Source: a virus. From it: a stretch of DNA of 56,018 bases. Positions 7,174 through 14,538 of the stretch are shown here, in pieces. The notes below the pieces were generated by a model. It made no database searches, was not told the origin of the DNA, and worked only from the letters and a program-made list of their open reading frames with translations. Both the position numbers and the translations under genes were made by a program. Numbering within the stretch: the stretch's first letter is position 1; each line of letters opens with the position of its first letter. The DNA is taken from positions 1 through 56,018 of IMG/VR virus record IMGVR_UViG_3300049445_000092, one strand, 5' to 3'.

Positions 7174-7388
7174 CGGATCCGCTCCGCGTTGCCCATCACG
7201 TCGGCGGCGTAGACATCGCCCAGCTCACCGTTGGGACAGATTGGCGTAACCACGTCGCAGAACCAGCGGGCGTAGGGCTTGGTGTCATCGGCGGCGTACT
7301 TCTTCAGGACGAACCACGTCCAGTCACCGGCCTGCCAGACCTCGTAGGCATCGGCGCGCTTCACCGTCTTGGCACAGAGATTCTTCAT
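7170..7388 (-). CDS. Small hypothetical protein
   Basis: A 72-residue protein with four Cys residues (one near the start, then FCDVV and ICPNG) and several aromatic residues (WQAGDWTWFVLKKY), suggesting a small beta-rich fold. It starts at ATG in an ATGA overlap. No signal peptide seen. Function unknown. Confidence 0.6.
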   Translation of the reverse strand: MKNLCAKTVKRADAYEVWQAGDWTWFVLKKYAADDTKPYARWFCDVVTPICPNGELGDVYAADVMGNAERIR

Positions 7389-7867
7389 GCGTCCCTCAGT
7401 CCTGACTGGATGATGTCGTCCGACGCGACACTCTCGTCGGCTTGCGCCTGGTGCATCGCCGTCAGATCCAGGTTCGCCACGCCTTCGCTGCCAAGACCAG
7501 CCGAGATCTGCATCTCGGAGAATCCCTCCGAGAGAAACGTCTTCGGCTGACCGGCCTCCAGATCGTTGAGATCAGCCAACAGCTGCGTGGACTCCGTACC
7601 GATCTGATCGAAGTCCGTCTTCTCCGTCGCCAGGTCAGTGCTGGTTTGCATGGCGGTCGCCGTGTCGATCATGGCTTGCAGATCCACGGTGTGGACCAGC
7701 TTCCACTGGCTCAACGTGAACACGGGGGCCTTCTGGTGATACGGCGGCTTGGGCTTGTGGTGATGGTGGCGCTTCGGTGCTGACGCACCGGCAGCGGATG
7801 CGGTGAGACCCACCGCGGCAATGCACAGCACGCTGACAGCGCGCGTGACGGTCTTGGGGTTCTTCAT
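7385..7867 (-). CDS. Secreted His-rich protein, first gene of the P3 transcript
   Basis: A 160-residue protein with a Sec-type signal peptide (MKNPK basic start, hydrophobic core, AGASA cleavage-like site), then a HHHHKPKPP stretch and a helical acidic body. It should be exported. The His cluster could bind metal. The ATG is chosen because the ribosome-binding site (AAAGGAG) and leader motif lie just ahead; the longer reading crosses the promoter. With the downstream lipoprotein it makes a small cell-envelope operon, perhaps altering the host surface early in infection. Confidence 0.65.
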   Translation of the reverse strand: MKNPKTVTRAVSVLCIAAVGLTASAAGASAPKRHHHHKPKPPYHQKAPVFTLSQWKLVHTVDLQAMIDTATAMQTSTDLATEKTDFDQIGTESTQLLADLNDLEAGQPKTFLSEGFSEMQISAGLGSEGVANLDLTAMHQAQADESVASDDIIQSGLRDA

Positions 7868-7883
7868 TGGTTCTCCTTTGTAG

Positions 7884-7927
7884 CGGGGTGATGGGTAAAC
7901 CGTAGGGGTCTCAGGACCCAGAGTCAA
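7884..7927 (-). promoter_or_regulatory. Promoter P3 with spacer dyad
   Basis: On the minus strand: -35 TTGACT (7922-7927), 17-base spacer, -10 TACGGT (7899-7904). The spacer holds GGGTC-TCAG-GACCC (7906-7919). The CACCCCG motif (7884-7890) lies downstream, before the ribosome-binding site. Confidence 0.7.
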
Positions 7928-7928
7928 G

Positions 7929-8237
7929 TCAGGGATCATCCCCGGACGCTGTCACCCAGCCCCACCACTTCCGCTCGATGAACGTGGCGAAGCACCCCCA
8001 CTCCGTGCCCACCTGTCCCACCTCGCATCGGACCACAACGTCGGGAGCGACCGTCCGCAGACGTTTGCGGATCTGCTGATTCCGGTTCATCGCCTTCGAC
8101 CGCGTCGGGAAGGTGAAGAGCCGGAACGTCAGGCCCGGATTGCGCTCCAACCGCGGAAGCAGCAGCTCTTCCCAGCGAACCGGCTGCGGACCACGACGAT
8201 TCCCCGGCGACTCTCCCTGCACCCATTCGATCTGCAT
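7929..8237 (-). CDS. Hypothetical protein
   Basis: A 102-residue basic protein, beta-rich at the C-terminus (VVVRCEVGQVGTEWGCFATF). It starts at ATG in a TGATG overlap and its stop lies just upstream of the P3 -35 box, so it ends the P4 transcript. No known family. Confidence 0.55.
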   Translation of the reverse strand: MQIEWVQGESPGNRRGPQPVRWEELLLPRLERNPGLTFRLFTFPTRSKAMNRNQQIRKRLRTVAPDVVVRCEVGQVGTEWGCFATFIERKWWGWVTASGDDP

Positions 8238-8479
8238 CAGCTTCCCCCCTCTTCAACCACGCGCAGTTCGGCCCGACGCCAGTCTTCGACCATCGAACGG
8301 TGCAGCGCCTCCCACGCTTCTTCCTGAGCGGCCTCAGTGTCGGCCATGCACCGTTCGATGGCTGGGGTGCTACGCCCGGCCCGGAGGGCCTCATGGAAGA
8401 CGTGAGTGGCCGCTCGTTCGACCACGGCGGCGTCGGCCCACTTGATCCGCAGCGCCTTCGTCCGCTCGCTGTCAGTCAC
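8237..8479 (-). CDS. Small helical hypothetical protein
   Basis: An 80-residue, almost entirely helical protein (KWADAAVVERAATHVFHEALRAG...). It starts at GTG, eight bases inside the preceding gene; the longer reading is mostly the shadow of that gene. No domain recognised. Confidence 0.55.
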   Translation of the reverse strand: MTDSERTKALRIKWADAAVVERAATHVFHEALRAGRSTPAIERCMADTEAAQEEAWEALHRSMVEDWRRAELRVVEEGGS

Positions 8480-8693
8480 CGGCCTCCTTCGCCAACAGGT
8501 TGTCGATGGCCTTCCTGACCTGCTGCTTGTCGGTCCCGCCCTCACGGGCGATCCGCAGCTTGGGGACACCGGCCTCGAACATCGCCAGGTAGTCGCGGTG
8601 CTGCTCCTCGAACAGATCGGCCAGCCGGGTCTTGGCGGCTTCGATCTTCACGCGCCGCGAACGGACGCGGCGGGTCAGCTGGTCGGTGGTCAT
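8472..8693 (-). CDS. Small putative DNA-binding protein
   Basis: A 73-residue protein with an N-terminal basic helix (RRVRSRRVKIEAAKTR) and a C-terminal segment (GVPKLRIAREGGTDKQQVRKAIDNLL) that looks like a helix-turn-helix. The ATG has a GGAGG site and the CACCCCG leader motif. An alternative ATG at 8729 overlapping the previous stop as ATGA would add 12 residues. It could be a small regulator or a resolvase-like HTH fragment. Confidence 0.6.
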   Translation of the reverse strand: MTTDQLTRRVRSRRVKIEAAKTRLADLFEEQHRDYLAMFEAGVPKLRIAREGGTDKQQVRKAIDNLLAKEAGD

Positions 8694-8725
8694 GGTGTTC
8701 CTCCGTAGTTGCGGGGTGGTCACTG

Positions 8726-9112
8726 TCATCCTTCATCCTCAGGCGGCTCATTCGCCAGTCGCGGCGATCCCGCGTCCAGCACGTCGATCATGTCGGCCGT
8801 TGCCTCGAAGAGCTTGTGCAGATCATCCCAGCCGTCCCCGTCGCGGAACACAAAGCCGCCCGTGACGCGCATGTTGTGGCCGCGCTTCAGCTTGTCCTCG
8901 GCGTCGCGCAGGGACTTGTGGCTAACGCCCACGCAGTCGAGTCGGACGATGGCGTAGATGGCGCTGTCGCCGACGCTGAACGCCTGGGGGAAGACGGTGA
9001 GGGGACGGTCGAAGCCGCCGCCCACGTTCGTGAACGACACGCCCGCGGCCACAACCTCCTGGCCCTCGTAGGCGGGGAGCTTCCCCGGTGCTGGCCTCTT
9101 CGCTGGTGTCAT
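8726..9112 (-). CDS. Hypothetical protein
   Basis: A 128-residue protein, beta-rich in the first 85 residues (QEVVAAGVSFTNVG, DSAIYAIVRLDCVGV, HNMRVTGGFVFRD) and helical at the end. It starts at ATG in an ATGA overlap with the endonuclease-like gene. No family recognised. Next to a nuclease-like gene and HTH proteins, a DNA-metabolism role is possible. Confidence 0.55.
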   Translation of the reverse strand: MTPAKRPAPGKLPAYEGQEVVAAGVSFTNVGGGFDRPLTVFPQAFSVGDSAIYAIVRLDCVGVSHKSLRDAEDKLKRGHNMRVTGGFVFRDGDGWDDLHKLFEATADMIDVLDAGSPRLANEPPEDEG

Positions 9113-9687
9113 CGCTCTGCCTCCCTGCGGCCCGTGAGCCGCGCTAGGTCCCGCTCCACTTGCGCCGCCATGGCATCGCCCGCCGCTTGGGCTTCGGGCA
9201 GCTCGACGCCGTGACGCATCGACAGCAGCCAGCGGAAGTCATCCCACCGCATCACCACCAGCTGGGGCTTGGGCGCCAGGTGCGGCGCGTCGGACCACGA
9301 TGCCACGAAGGCGGGCGGCGCGGTCTTGAGCTTCATGATCGCCGCCACCTTGGCCTGGGTGCCCTTGCCGTACCACCACCGCCTCAGCCCGGCCAGGACG
9401 GCCTTGTTGGCGGTCTCTTCGATGTTCACGACGCCACTCACGTCGGCCCGGCCACCCGCGCCCGATCCCCACTCCCGCTTGCCTTCGATCATCCGGGCCA
9501 CCTTGCGCTCCCGCACGCTCGCCTGCTGCTTGTACCGGCGCCCGGCACAGCGGCGACAGGGGCACGTCTTGACATGGGGGCCGAGACCGTCGCGCCACGG
9601 CTGGCGGCGGACGGTGCCGTAGGACCCGCATCCGCAGACGCAGTCTTCACGGTGATGCTGCTCCAGGCCGGGGAGGGGGCGCTCCAT
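9109..9687 (-). CDS. Possible PD-(D/E)XK-type endonuclease or resolvase
   Basis: A 192-residue protein with an N-terminal Cys-rich part (CVCGCG, then CPCRRCAGRRYKQQ) and a C-terminal part arranged like phage restriction-fold nucleases: ERKVARMIEGKREWGSGAGGRADVSG, a strand carrying an acid (NIEETANK), then strands near PQLVVMRWDDFRWLL. In phages this group includes Holliday junction resolvases and site-specific endonucleases. The usual E-x-K is not exact here (the acid is followed by ETANK), so activity is uncertain. The ATG is chosen since longer readings overlap the previous gene. Confidence 0.45.
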   Translation of the reverse strand: MERPLPGLEQHHREDCVCGCGSYGTVRRQPWRDGLGPHVKTCPCRRCAGRRYKQQASVRERKVARMIEGKREWGSGAGGRADVSGVVNIEETANKAVLAGLRRWWYGKGTQAKVAAIMKLKTAPPAFVASWSDAPHLAPKPQLVVMRWDDFRWLLSMRHGVELPEAQAAGDAMAAQVERDLARLTGRREAER

Positions 9688-9698
9688 GGAATCCCATA

Positions 9699-9890
9699 CT
9701 ACTCGGGACCCTTGACGATCACCGTCACCCCTTCGTCCAGCATGGCCTGGGCGAACTCGGCCGTATAAGACCACGGCTTCTCCACGCAGCGGGCGATCTC
9801 GCTGGGCGTCCAGCCGTTGTCGGCCATCCAGCGGGTCAGGATCACCAGATTGTCGTGGACGGTCCACCACTCGGCTTCGGTCTCAGCCAT
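9699..9890 (-). CDS. Small hypothetical protein
   Basis: A 63-residue protein with a helix-turn-helix-like middle (LTRWMADNGWTPSEIARCVEKPWSY). The ATG has a strong AAAGGAGG site. It lies between a conserved hypothetical and the nuclease-like gene on the P4 transcript. It could bind DNA. Confidence 0.6.
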   Translation of the reverse strand: MAETEAEWWTVHDNLVILTRWMADNGWTPSEIARCVEKPWSYTAEFAQAMLDEGVTVIVKGPE

Positions 9891-9913
9891 CAGCTTCCTC
9901 CTTTGGGTTGTCA

Positions 9914-10867
9914 CTACCTGATCCACGCGCGAACCTTCTCGCCCGTCAGCAGTGGCGCGTTCTCTGGGCCTGACAAGTAGGGATTGATGTAGATCGGACG
10001 GTGCAGGGACCACTTCGGCCCATACGCCTGGTTGCGCCAGTGCCCGCTGGTGACCCACCGATGGTGATGAGTGCGCCCTGTGTGCTCCGTAGGGGGCCGC
10101 GGCGGCTGGTGGCGTAGGTAGACCACCCGCACCGCTTCGGGGCGCTCTGCGGTGCCGCTGGCGATGCGCCGGGCTTTCTTGCGGTTGCGAACCTCAGGGA
10201 CGTGGCGCACACTCCGACTGAGATCGGGCTGGGCCGAGATCGTCCAGAGCGCGCGCAGTCGACGCCGGTCCTCGGCCATCGACGCGTCGACCACCGGGTG
10301 ATCGGCCAGCTGCACGTCGGCGGGTTGGCCGAAAGGCCAGACAAGACCGCCCAGCGGGTGCAGGTAAGGCGGCGACAGCGGGGTCTCGGGGAAGATGTTC
10401 GGCCCGTAGACGGTGATGCCCAGCGTCGGATTCCCGCGCCAGCTCGCCGGTCCCCACAGGTAGCCGCCGACGGTGACCGGGACGCCGCTCGCCTCGGCGT
10501 CGATGCCCGTCAGGGCCGACGCGAACAGGACGAGACCGGCCCCTTGGTCGGGCAGTTCGCCGACGTGCAGTGGAGCGTCGGGCATCGACGGCGCCACCGC
10601 CGCCAGCAGGTCGCACATATCGGAGCCGACGAACCACAGCTCGGCTCGGCCCAGCGTCAGGGTTTCCCATTCGGGCGTGAAGTCCTGACCGCCCTCGAAC
10701 TCCCGCAGGACATCGGCCAGCCGCCAGAAGCTCCCACCCGGTCTCCATGCCGAAAGCAGCGTGCGCCGCCAGGTCGGGATGTCCCGCGGCCGCGGGCGCC
10801 AGGAGCTGAAGTCGCGGGTGGAGTACCGCAGCGCCTCTTCCGGGGGATAGATCGGCTTGGGCCTCAC
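9914..10867 (-). CDS. Conserved hypothetical protein of actinobacterial phages and plasmids
   Basis: A 317-residue protein. The last 60 residues (TGRTHHHRWVTSGHWRNQAYG, then HRPIYINPYLSGPENAPL) match a C-terminal signature I associate with uncharacterised actinobacterial mobile-element proteins. The N-terminal two thirds are alpha/beta, with no catalytic motif I can name. The GTG start overlaps the regulator stop as GTGA. The signature is well conserved but its function is not known, and none is assigned here. Confidence 0.65.
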   Translation of the reverse strand: MRPKPIYPPEEALRYSTRDFSSWRPRPRDIPTWRRTLLSAWRPGGSFWRLADVLREFEGGQDFTPEWETLTLGRAELWFVGSDMCDLLAAVAPSMPDAPLHVGELPDQGAGLVLFASALTGIDAEASGVPVTVGGYLWGPASWRGNPTLGITVYGPNIFPETPLSPPYLHPLGGLVWPFGQPADVQLADHPVVDASMAEDRRRLRALWTISAQPDLSRSVRHVPEVRNRKKARRIASGTAERPEAVRVVYLRHQPPRPPTEHTGRTHHHRWVTSGHWRNQAYGPKWSLHRPIYINPYLSGPENAPLLTGEKVRAWIR

Positions 10868-11259
10868 AGCTTGCTCGCGATCCACAACGCCTTGTGCTCG
10901 TCGCGCAAGATGATCCGACCGTCACCGACATCGGCTAACGCCTCAAAGATCGTGGCCGTCGCGACGGGTTCGACGTGGTTCATCGACGGCGCTCGCTTCG
11001 GTGCCACGTCGTTGGCGTTCGGTCGGCCTTCGGGGATGTCGTAGACGTACATCCCGGTCTGGATCCGCCGCAGTCGGCCCCGCAGCCACAGCTCGCGGGT
11101 CGCCGTCGAGACCGTGCCGGGGTAGAGCCCCAGCGCCGCCCTCACTTCGGTGTTCCGCATGGCCTGGCCGGGGTTGTTCTTGAAGTGCGCCTCGACCATC
11201 GCCTGGCCTTCGCCGTAGTGCAACTTCTTGCTCTGGGGCAGTCGCTTCTTCGTCTGCAT
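10864..11259 (-). CDS. Winged-helix regulator candidate
   Basis: A 131-residue protein. Residues about 12-75 (MVEAHFKNNPGQAMRNTEVR, then LGLYPGTVSTATRELWLRGR) form a winged helix-turn-helix, the wing being RRIQTGMYVYDIP. It is the first gene behind promoter P4, divergent from the Rpf-like gene, a typical position for an autoregulator. It is the best visible candidate for the protein that binds the GGGTC-N4-GACCC dyads, but nothing in the sequence proves it. The ATG has a GGAGAAG site. Confidence 0.65.
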   Translation of the reverse strand: MQTKKRLPQSKKLHYGEGQAMVEAHFKNNPGQAMRNTEVRAALGLYPGTVSTATRELWLRGRLRRIQTGMYVYDIPEGRPNANDVAPKRAPSMNHVEPVATATIFEALADVGDGRIILRDEHKALWIASKL

Positions 11260-11273
11260 GTCTTCTCCATGTG

Positions 11274-11325
11274 CGGGGTGTCGGGGTGACGGCGGAATCC
11301 TAGACTACCCGAGACCCCACGTCAA
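11274..11325 (-). promoter_or_regulatory. Promoter P4 (minus strand)
   Basis: On the minus strand: -35 TTGACG (11320-11325), 17-base spacer, -10 TAGGAT (11297-11302). Only one half of the spacer dyad (GACCC on the plus strand, 11313-11317) is kept. Two copies of the CACCCCG motif follow in tandem (11274-11280 and 11282-11288). Confidence 0.65.
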
Positions 11326-11332
11326 TCCGCGC

Positions 11333-11361
11333 TGGACCGGGCCGGGGCGACTGCCTAGGGT
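11333..11361 (+). promoter_or_regulatory. Divergent leaderless promoter for the Rpf-like gene
   Basis: On the plus strand: TGGACC (11333-11338), 17-base spacer, TAGGGT (11356-11361), then six bases and the ATG. Transcription would start at or within a base of the ATG, so the message is probably leaderless, common in Actinobacteria. No ribosome-binding site is present, consistent with that. Confidence 0.6.
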
Positions 11362-11367
11362 CTCCGA

Positions 11368-11931
11368 ATGGTCAAACGGCTTCCGCTCGGCCTGGCCGGG
11401 TTCGTCGTTGTCGGCACCGCTCTCGGAGCGACGCTCGCCGTCGGTGGCTCTGAGCCCCGGCCCCCGCCTCATGTAGCGGCGGCGGCGAGACCGCCACCCG
11501 TCACGACGACAGCCCCGCCGCCAACCACCACGATGCCGCCTCCTACGACGACAACCAGCAGTGTGCCACCCCCGCCACCGCCTCCGACCACCGTCCCGGC
11601 CCCGCCACCGACGGTCCCGCCCACCACAAGCCCTCCAGCGCCCCCTGTGACGGCTCCTAAGCCCCCGCCGCCGCCTCCAGCGCCCCCTGCCCCGGCTCCG
11701 GTGCAGCAGGTCTCCAGCGGGGGCTGGCAGCGGGTGGCGACGTGCGAAGAGGGCGGGCGGAACGATCCCACGTTCGGGTACTTCGGGATCATGCCGTCGA
11801 GCTGGCTGGCCTACGGCGGCGGGGCGTACAGCTCCACGGCTGGCGGGGCCTCCTGGGACGCGCAAGTGTCGGTCGGGACGCGGATCACGGGCGGCTGGAT
11901 CCCAGACCAAGGGGCCTGCGCCAGCTGGTAG
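11368..11931 (+). CDS. Rpf-like secreted transglycosylase with Pro/Thr-rich linker
   Basis: A 187-residue exported protein, one of only two convincing genes on the plus strand. Residues 1-27 form a signal peptide or membrane anchor, 28-112 a Pro/Thr-rich linker, and 118-187 a resuscitation-promoting-factor-like domain. GGWQRVATCEEGG includes the catalytic-type Glu127 right after Cys126; Cys184 can pair with it; GYFGIMPSSWLAYGG and the final GACASW match the lysozyme-like fold. Such enzymes cleave the glycan backbone of peptidoglycan. It may help entry or alter cell-wall growth, or wake dormant cells. Its own promoter and terminator isolate it, as for a horizontally gained moron gene. Confidence 0.85.
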   Translation: MVKRLPLGLAGFVVVGTALGATLAVGGSEPRPPPHVAAAARPPPVTTTAPPPTTTMPPPTTTTSSVPPPPPPPTTVPAPPPTVPPTTSPPAPPVTAPKPPPPPPAPPAPAPVQQVSSGGWQRVATCEEGGRNDPTFGYFGIMPSSWLAYGGGAYSSTAGGASWDAQVSVGTRITGGWIPDQGACASW

Positions 11932-11939
11932 ACGCGCGC

Positions 11940-11971
11940 AGCGGCCCCCGGTGTCGGATCCGGGGGCCGCT
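11940..11971. terminator. Bidirectional hairpin terminator
   Basis: A perfect 12-bp stem (11940-11951 with 11960-11971) and 8-base loop between the convergent Rpf-like gene and the P5 transcript. It is very GC-rich with no clear T-tract on either side. Confidence 0.75.
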
Positions 11972-11994
11972 GTCTTCAGTATCCGCCTACTGAG

Positions 11995-12396
11995 CTAGGG
12001 CAGCATCGACTCCAGCTGGCCCGCGCTGTAAAGCAGCGCTTGTAGGGCGATCTGTGCCGTGGCCGCGGCCCGTGGGTTCAGGGTCTCGATCCGGGTCAGC
12101 GTCGGCTCCACGAAGTCTTGGATGCGGCAGCGGAGATCGCTGGCCGTCTGCTTCCCCAGGTTCTTCACGTCGGCCACCCGAGTGCCGACATGCCACACCG
12201 CGGCCCGTGTGCGTCCGGTGCGCGTGAGCACCACGGGCGAGATCGCCCACGGGCTCGTCTGGTGCGCGAGGTGGCACTGGATCAAGCGAGTGATGCGGAA
12301 CGTCGGCTGGCCGACGAGTGTCCCGAGACCTTCCGCCGTGAAGGCGGTGAGGCTGTGCCGGGCGATGAGATCGTCCAGTTCTTCCCAGTACGTCAT
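11995..12396 (-). CDS. Hypothetical protein with winged-helix-like N-terminus
   Basis: A 133-residue protein. The first half (LDDLIARHSLTAFTAEGLGT, then FRITRLIQCHLA) looks like a helical DNA-binding domain; the second half is helical. It starts at ATG in an ATGA overlap, third and last gene of the P5 transcript, before the terminator. No specific family. Confidence 0.6.
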   Translation of the reverse strand: MTYWEELDDLIARHSLTAFTAEGLGTLVGQPTFRITRLIQCHLAHQTSPWAISPVVLTRTGRTRAAVWHVGTRVADVKNLGKQTASDLRCRIQDFVEPTLTRIETLNPRAAATAQIALQALLYSAGQLESMLP

Positions 12397-13022
12397 GACA
12401 CGAACACCTTTCCGGCCTGCACAGTGTTCAGCAGTCGCTGCGCCGCCTCTTCAATGGATTCCAACAGCTGGGACGACATCATGTTCTTGGCAATGGCACC
12501 CTCCACTTCTTCGGCGATCTCTTCGAGCTGAGCCGGGATGATCTGGAGCAACGACTGGTTGATCGGCGCCACCGCCGCGTCGGCGACGGCAGCACTCTTC
12601 GCCCTCTTACCCTTGGCATCCGCTTTGTTCGTCCGCTTCGACGGTCCATGACCGGCCCGGCGCTGCTTCAGATCGTGGAACACCTGATCGACCGCGGTCG
12701 GTCCGGCCAGTTCGATGGCGTCGACCAGTGCCGACGGGCTCTTCTTCGCCATGTTCTTGGCGACGTTCGCGTGCGAGGCTGTTGTGCGGGCCTGACGTTC
12801 GTCCACCGAGTCGGTGGACGAAGCCCGCTTCACCCAGGTGCGGAAGGTGTTCTCAGCGATGCCGTTGTGCTCGGCGAAAGATCGGACGGTGACCTTGATG
12901 GTCCGCCCACCATCACTCGTTTCGTCGGTCGGCATCCCCTCGTACTTGCGGAACGTCGCTACAAACGCCGCCTTGTAGCCGCCGCACTCGGCAACGATGG
13001 TCTTCCAGTTGATGATGTTCAT
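12393..13022 (-). CDS. Putative DNA-binding protein
   Basis: A 209-residue protein. Around residues 45-70, TVRSFAEHNGIAENTFRTWV resembles a helix-turn-helix. A basic linker (RRAGHGPSKRTNKADAKGKR) follows, then a long acidic helical C-terminus. The layout fits a ParB-like or regulatory protein, though no partition motif is visible. ATG in an ATGA overlap. Confidence 0.6.
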   Translation of the reverse strand: MNIINWKTIVAECGGYKAAFVATFRKYEGMPTDETSDGGRTIKVTVRSFAEHNGIAENTFRTWVKRASSTDSVDERQARTTASHANVAKNMAKKSPSALVDAIELAGPTAVDQVFHDLKQRRAGHGPSKRTNKADAKGKRAKSAAVADAAVAPINQSLLQIIPAQLEEIAEEVEGAIAKNMMSSQLLESIEEAAQRLLNTVQAGKVFVS

Positions 13023-13480
13023 GTCTTCTCCTCGTTGTCGTCGTCTTTGCCTTGGGCCTGTTCCCAGGACTCGGGGGATTCGAGGCCGCGAACATCCACG
13101 TCGGTCCAGTCCAGGTGCTCGGCGTAGAACTCATAGGCCGCGTCGCTGTTGGGGAACGGCCCGAGGATGTCAAGTCCCTCGTCTTCAGGGACCAAGTACA
13201 CATCGGGCTCGCGCAACAGCAGTCCCTCCATCGTGGCGTTCGACTTGCCCGTCCGCGCCTCCAGCCTCCCCACTAGCTGCTCCAGCATCACCTGAGCTTG
13301 GGCCACGCAGGTCCAGTCGTCGGTGACGATCCCCGCCTGGACCGCCACCATCGCCGTCCGCAGCGCCATGGCGTGACCGGTCTCGTCCGGAGTGGCGAAC
13401 CCATGGTCGATCTCGATGCGGTCCATCCGGGCGTTGAAGCGACGGGCTTCCGCCATCATCTCTTCATAATCCGCCATCAT
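13019..13480 (-). CDS. Hypothetical protein, first gene of the P5 transcript
   Basis: A 153-residue acidic protein, helical at both ends with a hydrophobic middle (EPDVYLVPEDEGLDILGPFP). Two ATGs stand in a row behind AAGGAGG; the first touches the site, so the second may be used. CACCCCG lies just upstream. No domain recognised. Confidence 0.6.
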   Translation of the reverse strand: MMADYEEMMAEARRFNARMDRIEIDHGFATPDETGHAMALRTAMVAVQAGIVTDDWTCVAQAQVMLEQLVGRLEARTGKSNATMEGLLLREPDVYLVPEDEGLDILGPFPNSDAAYEFYAEHLDWTDVDVRGLESPESWEQAQGKDDDNEEKT

Positions 13481-13492
13481 CCTCCTTGCCTT

Positions 13493-13537
13493 CGGGGTGG
13501 AATCCGATATTGAAGCGCCTCAGGACCCCCCTGTCAA
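13493..13537 (-). promoter_or_regulatory. Promoter P5
   Basis: On the minus strand: -35 TTGACA (13532-13537), a spacer with one GGGTC half-site (GACCC on the plus strand, 13524-13528), and a weaker -10 (TTCAAT at 17 bases or CAATAT at 19). The leader motif CACCCCG is at 13493-13499. The promoter lies over the 3' end of the next gene. Confidence 0.55.
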
Positions 13538-13885
13538 GCGCAGTCGCTGGGCGTAGTCCACGCCGTCACGTTCGACCAGCCCATCGACCTCGGCATCCCG
13601 AATGATCCGGCCCAGCCGTTGCGTGAGTGATCGGCCCCGGCTGCCAGAGGTGTTGCCGGGATGGATGGCGAACGTGCGGGCGCCGCCCTTGCGGTGCGGA
13701 TGGGCGGAGCGACCCTTGATGAGGATCACCGACGATCGGATCTGCCGCTTCGTATCGGCGCCCGCTTGCTCCGCCGCCGCGGTGAGCACCCGCATCACGT
13801 CCTGGCGTCGATGCCATTCGCCGTCCTTGAGCGCTTCCAGCAGAACGCTCCGGGGATCGAACCCCCAGTCGGGGTCAGCGCTCAT
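13520..13885 (-). CDS. Winged-helix-type hypothetical protein
   Basis: A 121-residue protein with a helical region (SVLLEALKDGEWHRRQDVMR), a GARTFAIHPG strand, and a second helix-wing (LTQRLGRIIRDAEVDGLVER), like a tandem winged-helix DNA-binding protein. It starts at ATG in a TGATG overlap behind the loader-like gene, last gene of the replication transcript. A replication or transcription accessory role is plausible. Confidence 0.6.
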   Translation of the reverse strand: MSADPDWGFDPRSVLLEALKDGEWHRRQDVMRVLTAAAEQAGADTKRQIRSSVILIKGRSAHPHRKGGARTFAIHPGNTSGSRGRSLTQRLGRIIRDAEVDGLVERDGVDYAQRLRLTGGS

Positions 13886-14538
13886 CAGAACTCGACGCAG
13901 TCGTTGCAGATCGTGAGTGGCGACGCTTCGATCATCGTGCGCCCGCACTCAGGACACCGCTTACGCCGTGGCTTGGGTGGATCGTCCAGACGGTTCAGCG
14001 ACTTCGCCAGCGGGCCGGGCTTCGCCATCGTCTTGAGCCACTCAAGCTTCTGCTTCAGCACGTCGCCCTTCAGGATCGGCCCACCCCGCCGCTCGTACTC
14101 CTCGTCGCTCAGAACCGCGCCGCCGACGTTGGGCGACTCGCCCTCGATGTAGACGGCGTCGATGTACTCACAGTCGATGAGCTGGCGTCGGCACTTGGTC
14201 GTTCCGGGGAACGGACGCTCCACGCCGCACGCGGTGCAGCGGTCGGCGGGCAGCAGCATCGAGTACCCGTCGTGCCGGATGATGCGCCAGTAATCGGGGG
14301 TCCTCTGCCTGGTCGTGTCCGGTCGGTCCTTACGGACCTCGGCCATGATGTGGCGGATCGTCGGGCGGCGGGTGTTGGCGTCCTCGCGCACCAGACGGCC
14401 CAGCGCGTTGAGAGCCTCCTTGAAGTCGACCGCCATCAGCTCGTCGTGCCAGACCTCCATCTCGGCTTCGGTGATACGGGGCGTCGGCCAGTAACCGGCG
14501 ACTCGACGCATCACGACATCGGCTTCGCCTGGGTTCAT
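13885..14538 (-). CDS. Helicase loader-like protein with zinc sites
   Basis: A 217-residue protein. The first 70 residues (YWPTPRITEAEMEVWHDELM, ... LGRLVREDANTRRPTIRHIM) resemble the helical domain of phage helicase loaders of the G40P type. Then come CTAC...C and a C-terminal CPEC...CNDC zinc ribbon. Gene order (initiator, then this) matches initiator-loader pairs in other phages, so it probably brings the host DnaB helicase to the origin. No helicase or primase gene is visible, consistent with use of the host's. ATG with GGGAGG; it also overlaps the initiator stop as ATGA. Confidence 0.6.
   Translation of the reverse strand: MNPGEADVVMRRVAGYWPTPRITEAEMEVWHDELMAVDFKEALNALGRLVREDANTRRPTIRHIMAEVRKDRPDTTRQRTPDYWRIIRHDGYSMLLPADRCTACGVERPFPGTTKCRRQLIDCEYIDAVYIEGESPNVGGAVLSDEEYERRGGPILKGDVLKQKLEWLKTMAKPGPLAKSLNRLDDPPKPRRKRCPECGRTMIEASPLTICNDCVEF

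Noticed and set aside
10864-11259. Immunity repressor with integrase, meaning a temperate phage
   Set aside because: The winged-helix protein could be a repressor, but no integrase, excisionase, attachment site or partition gene was found, so lysogeny is not supported.
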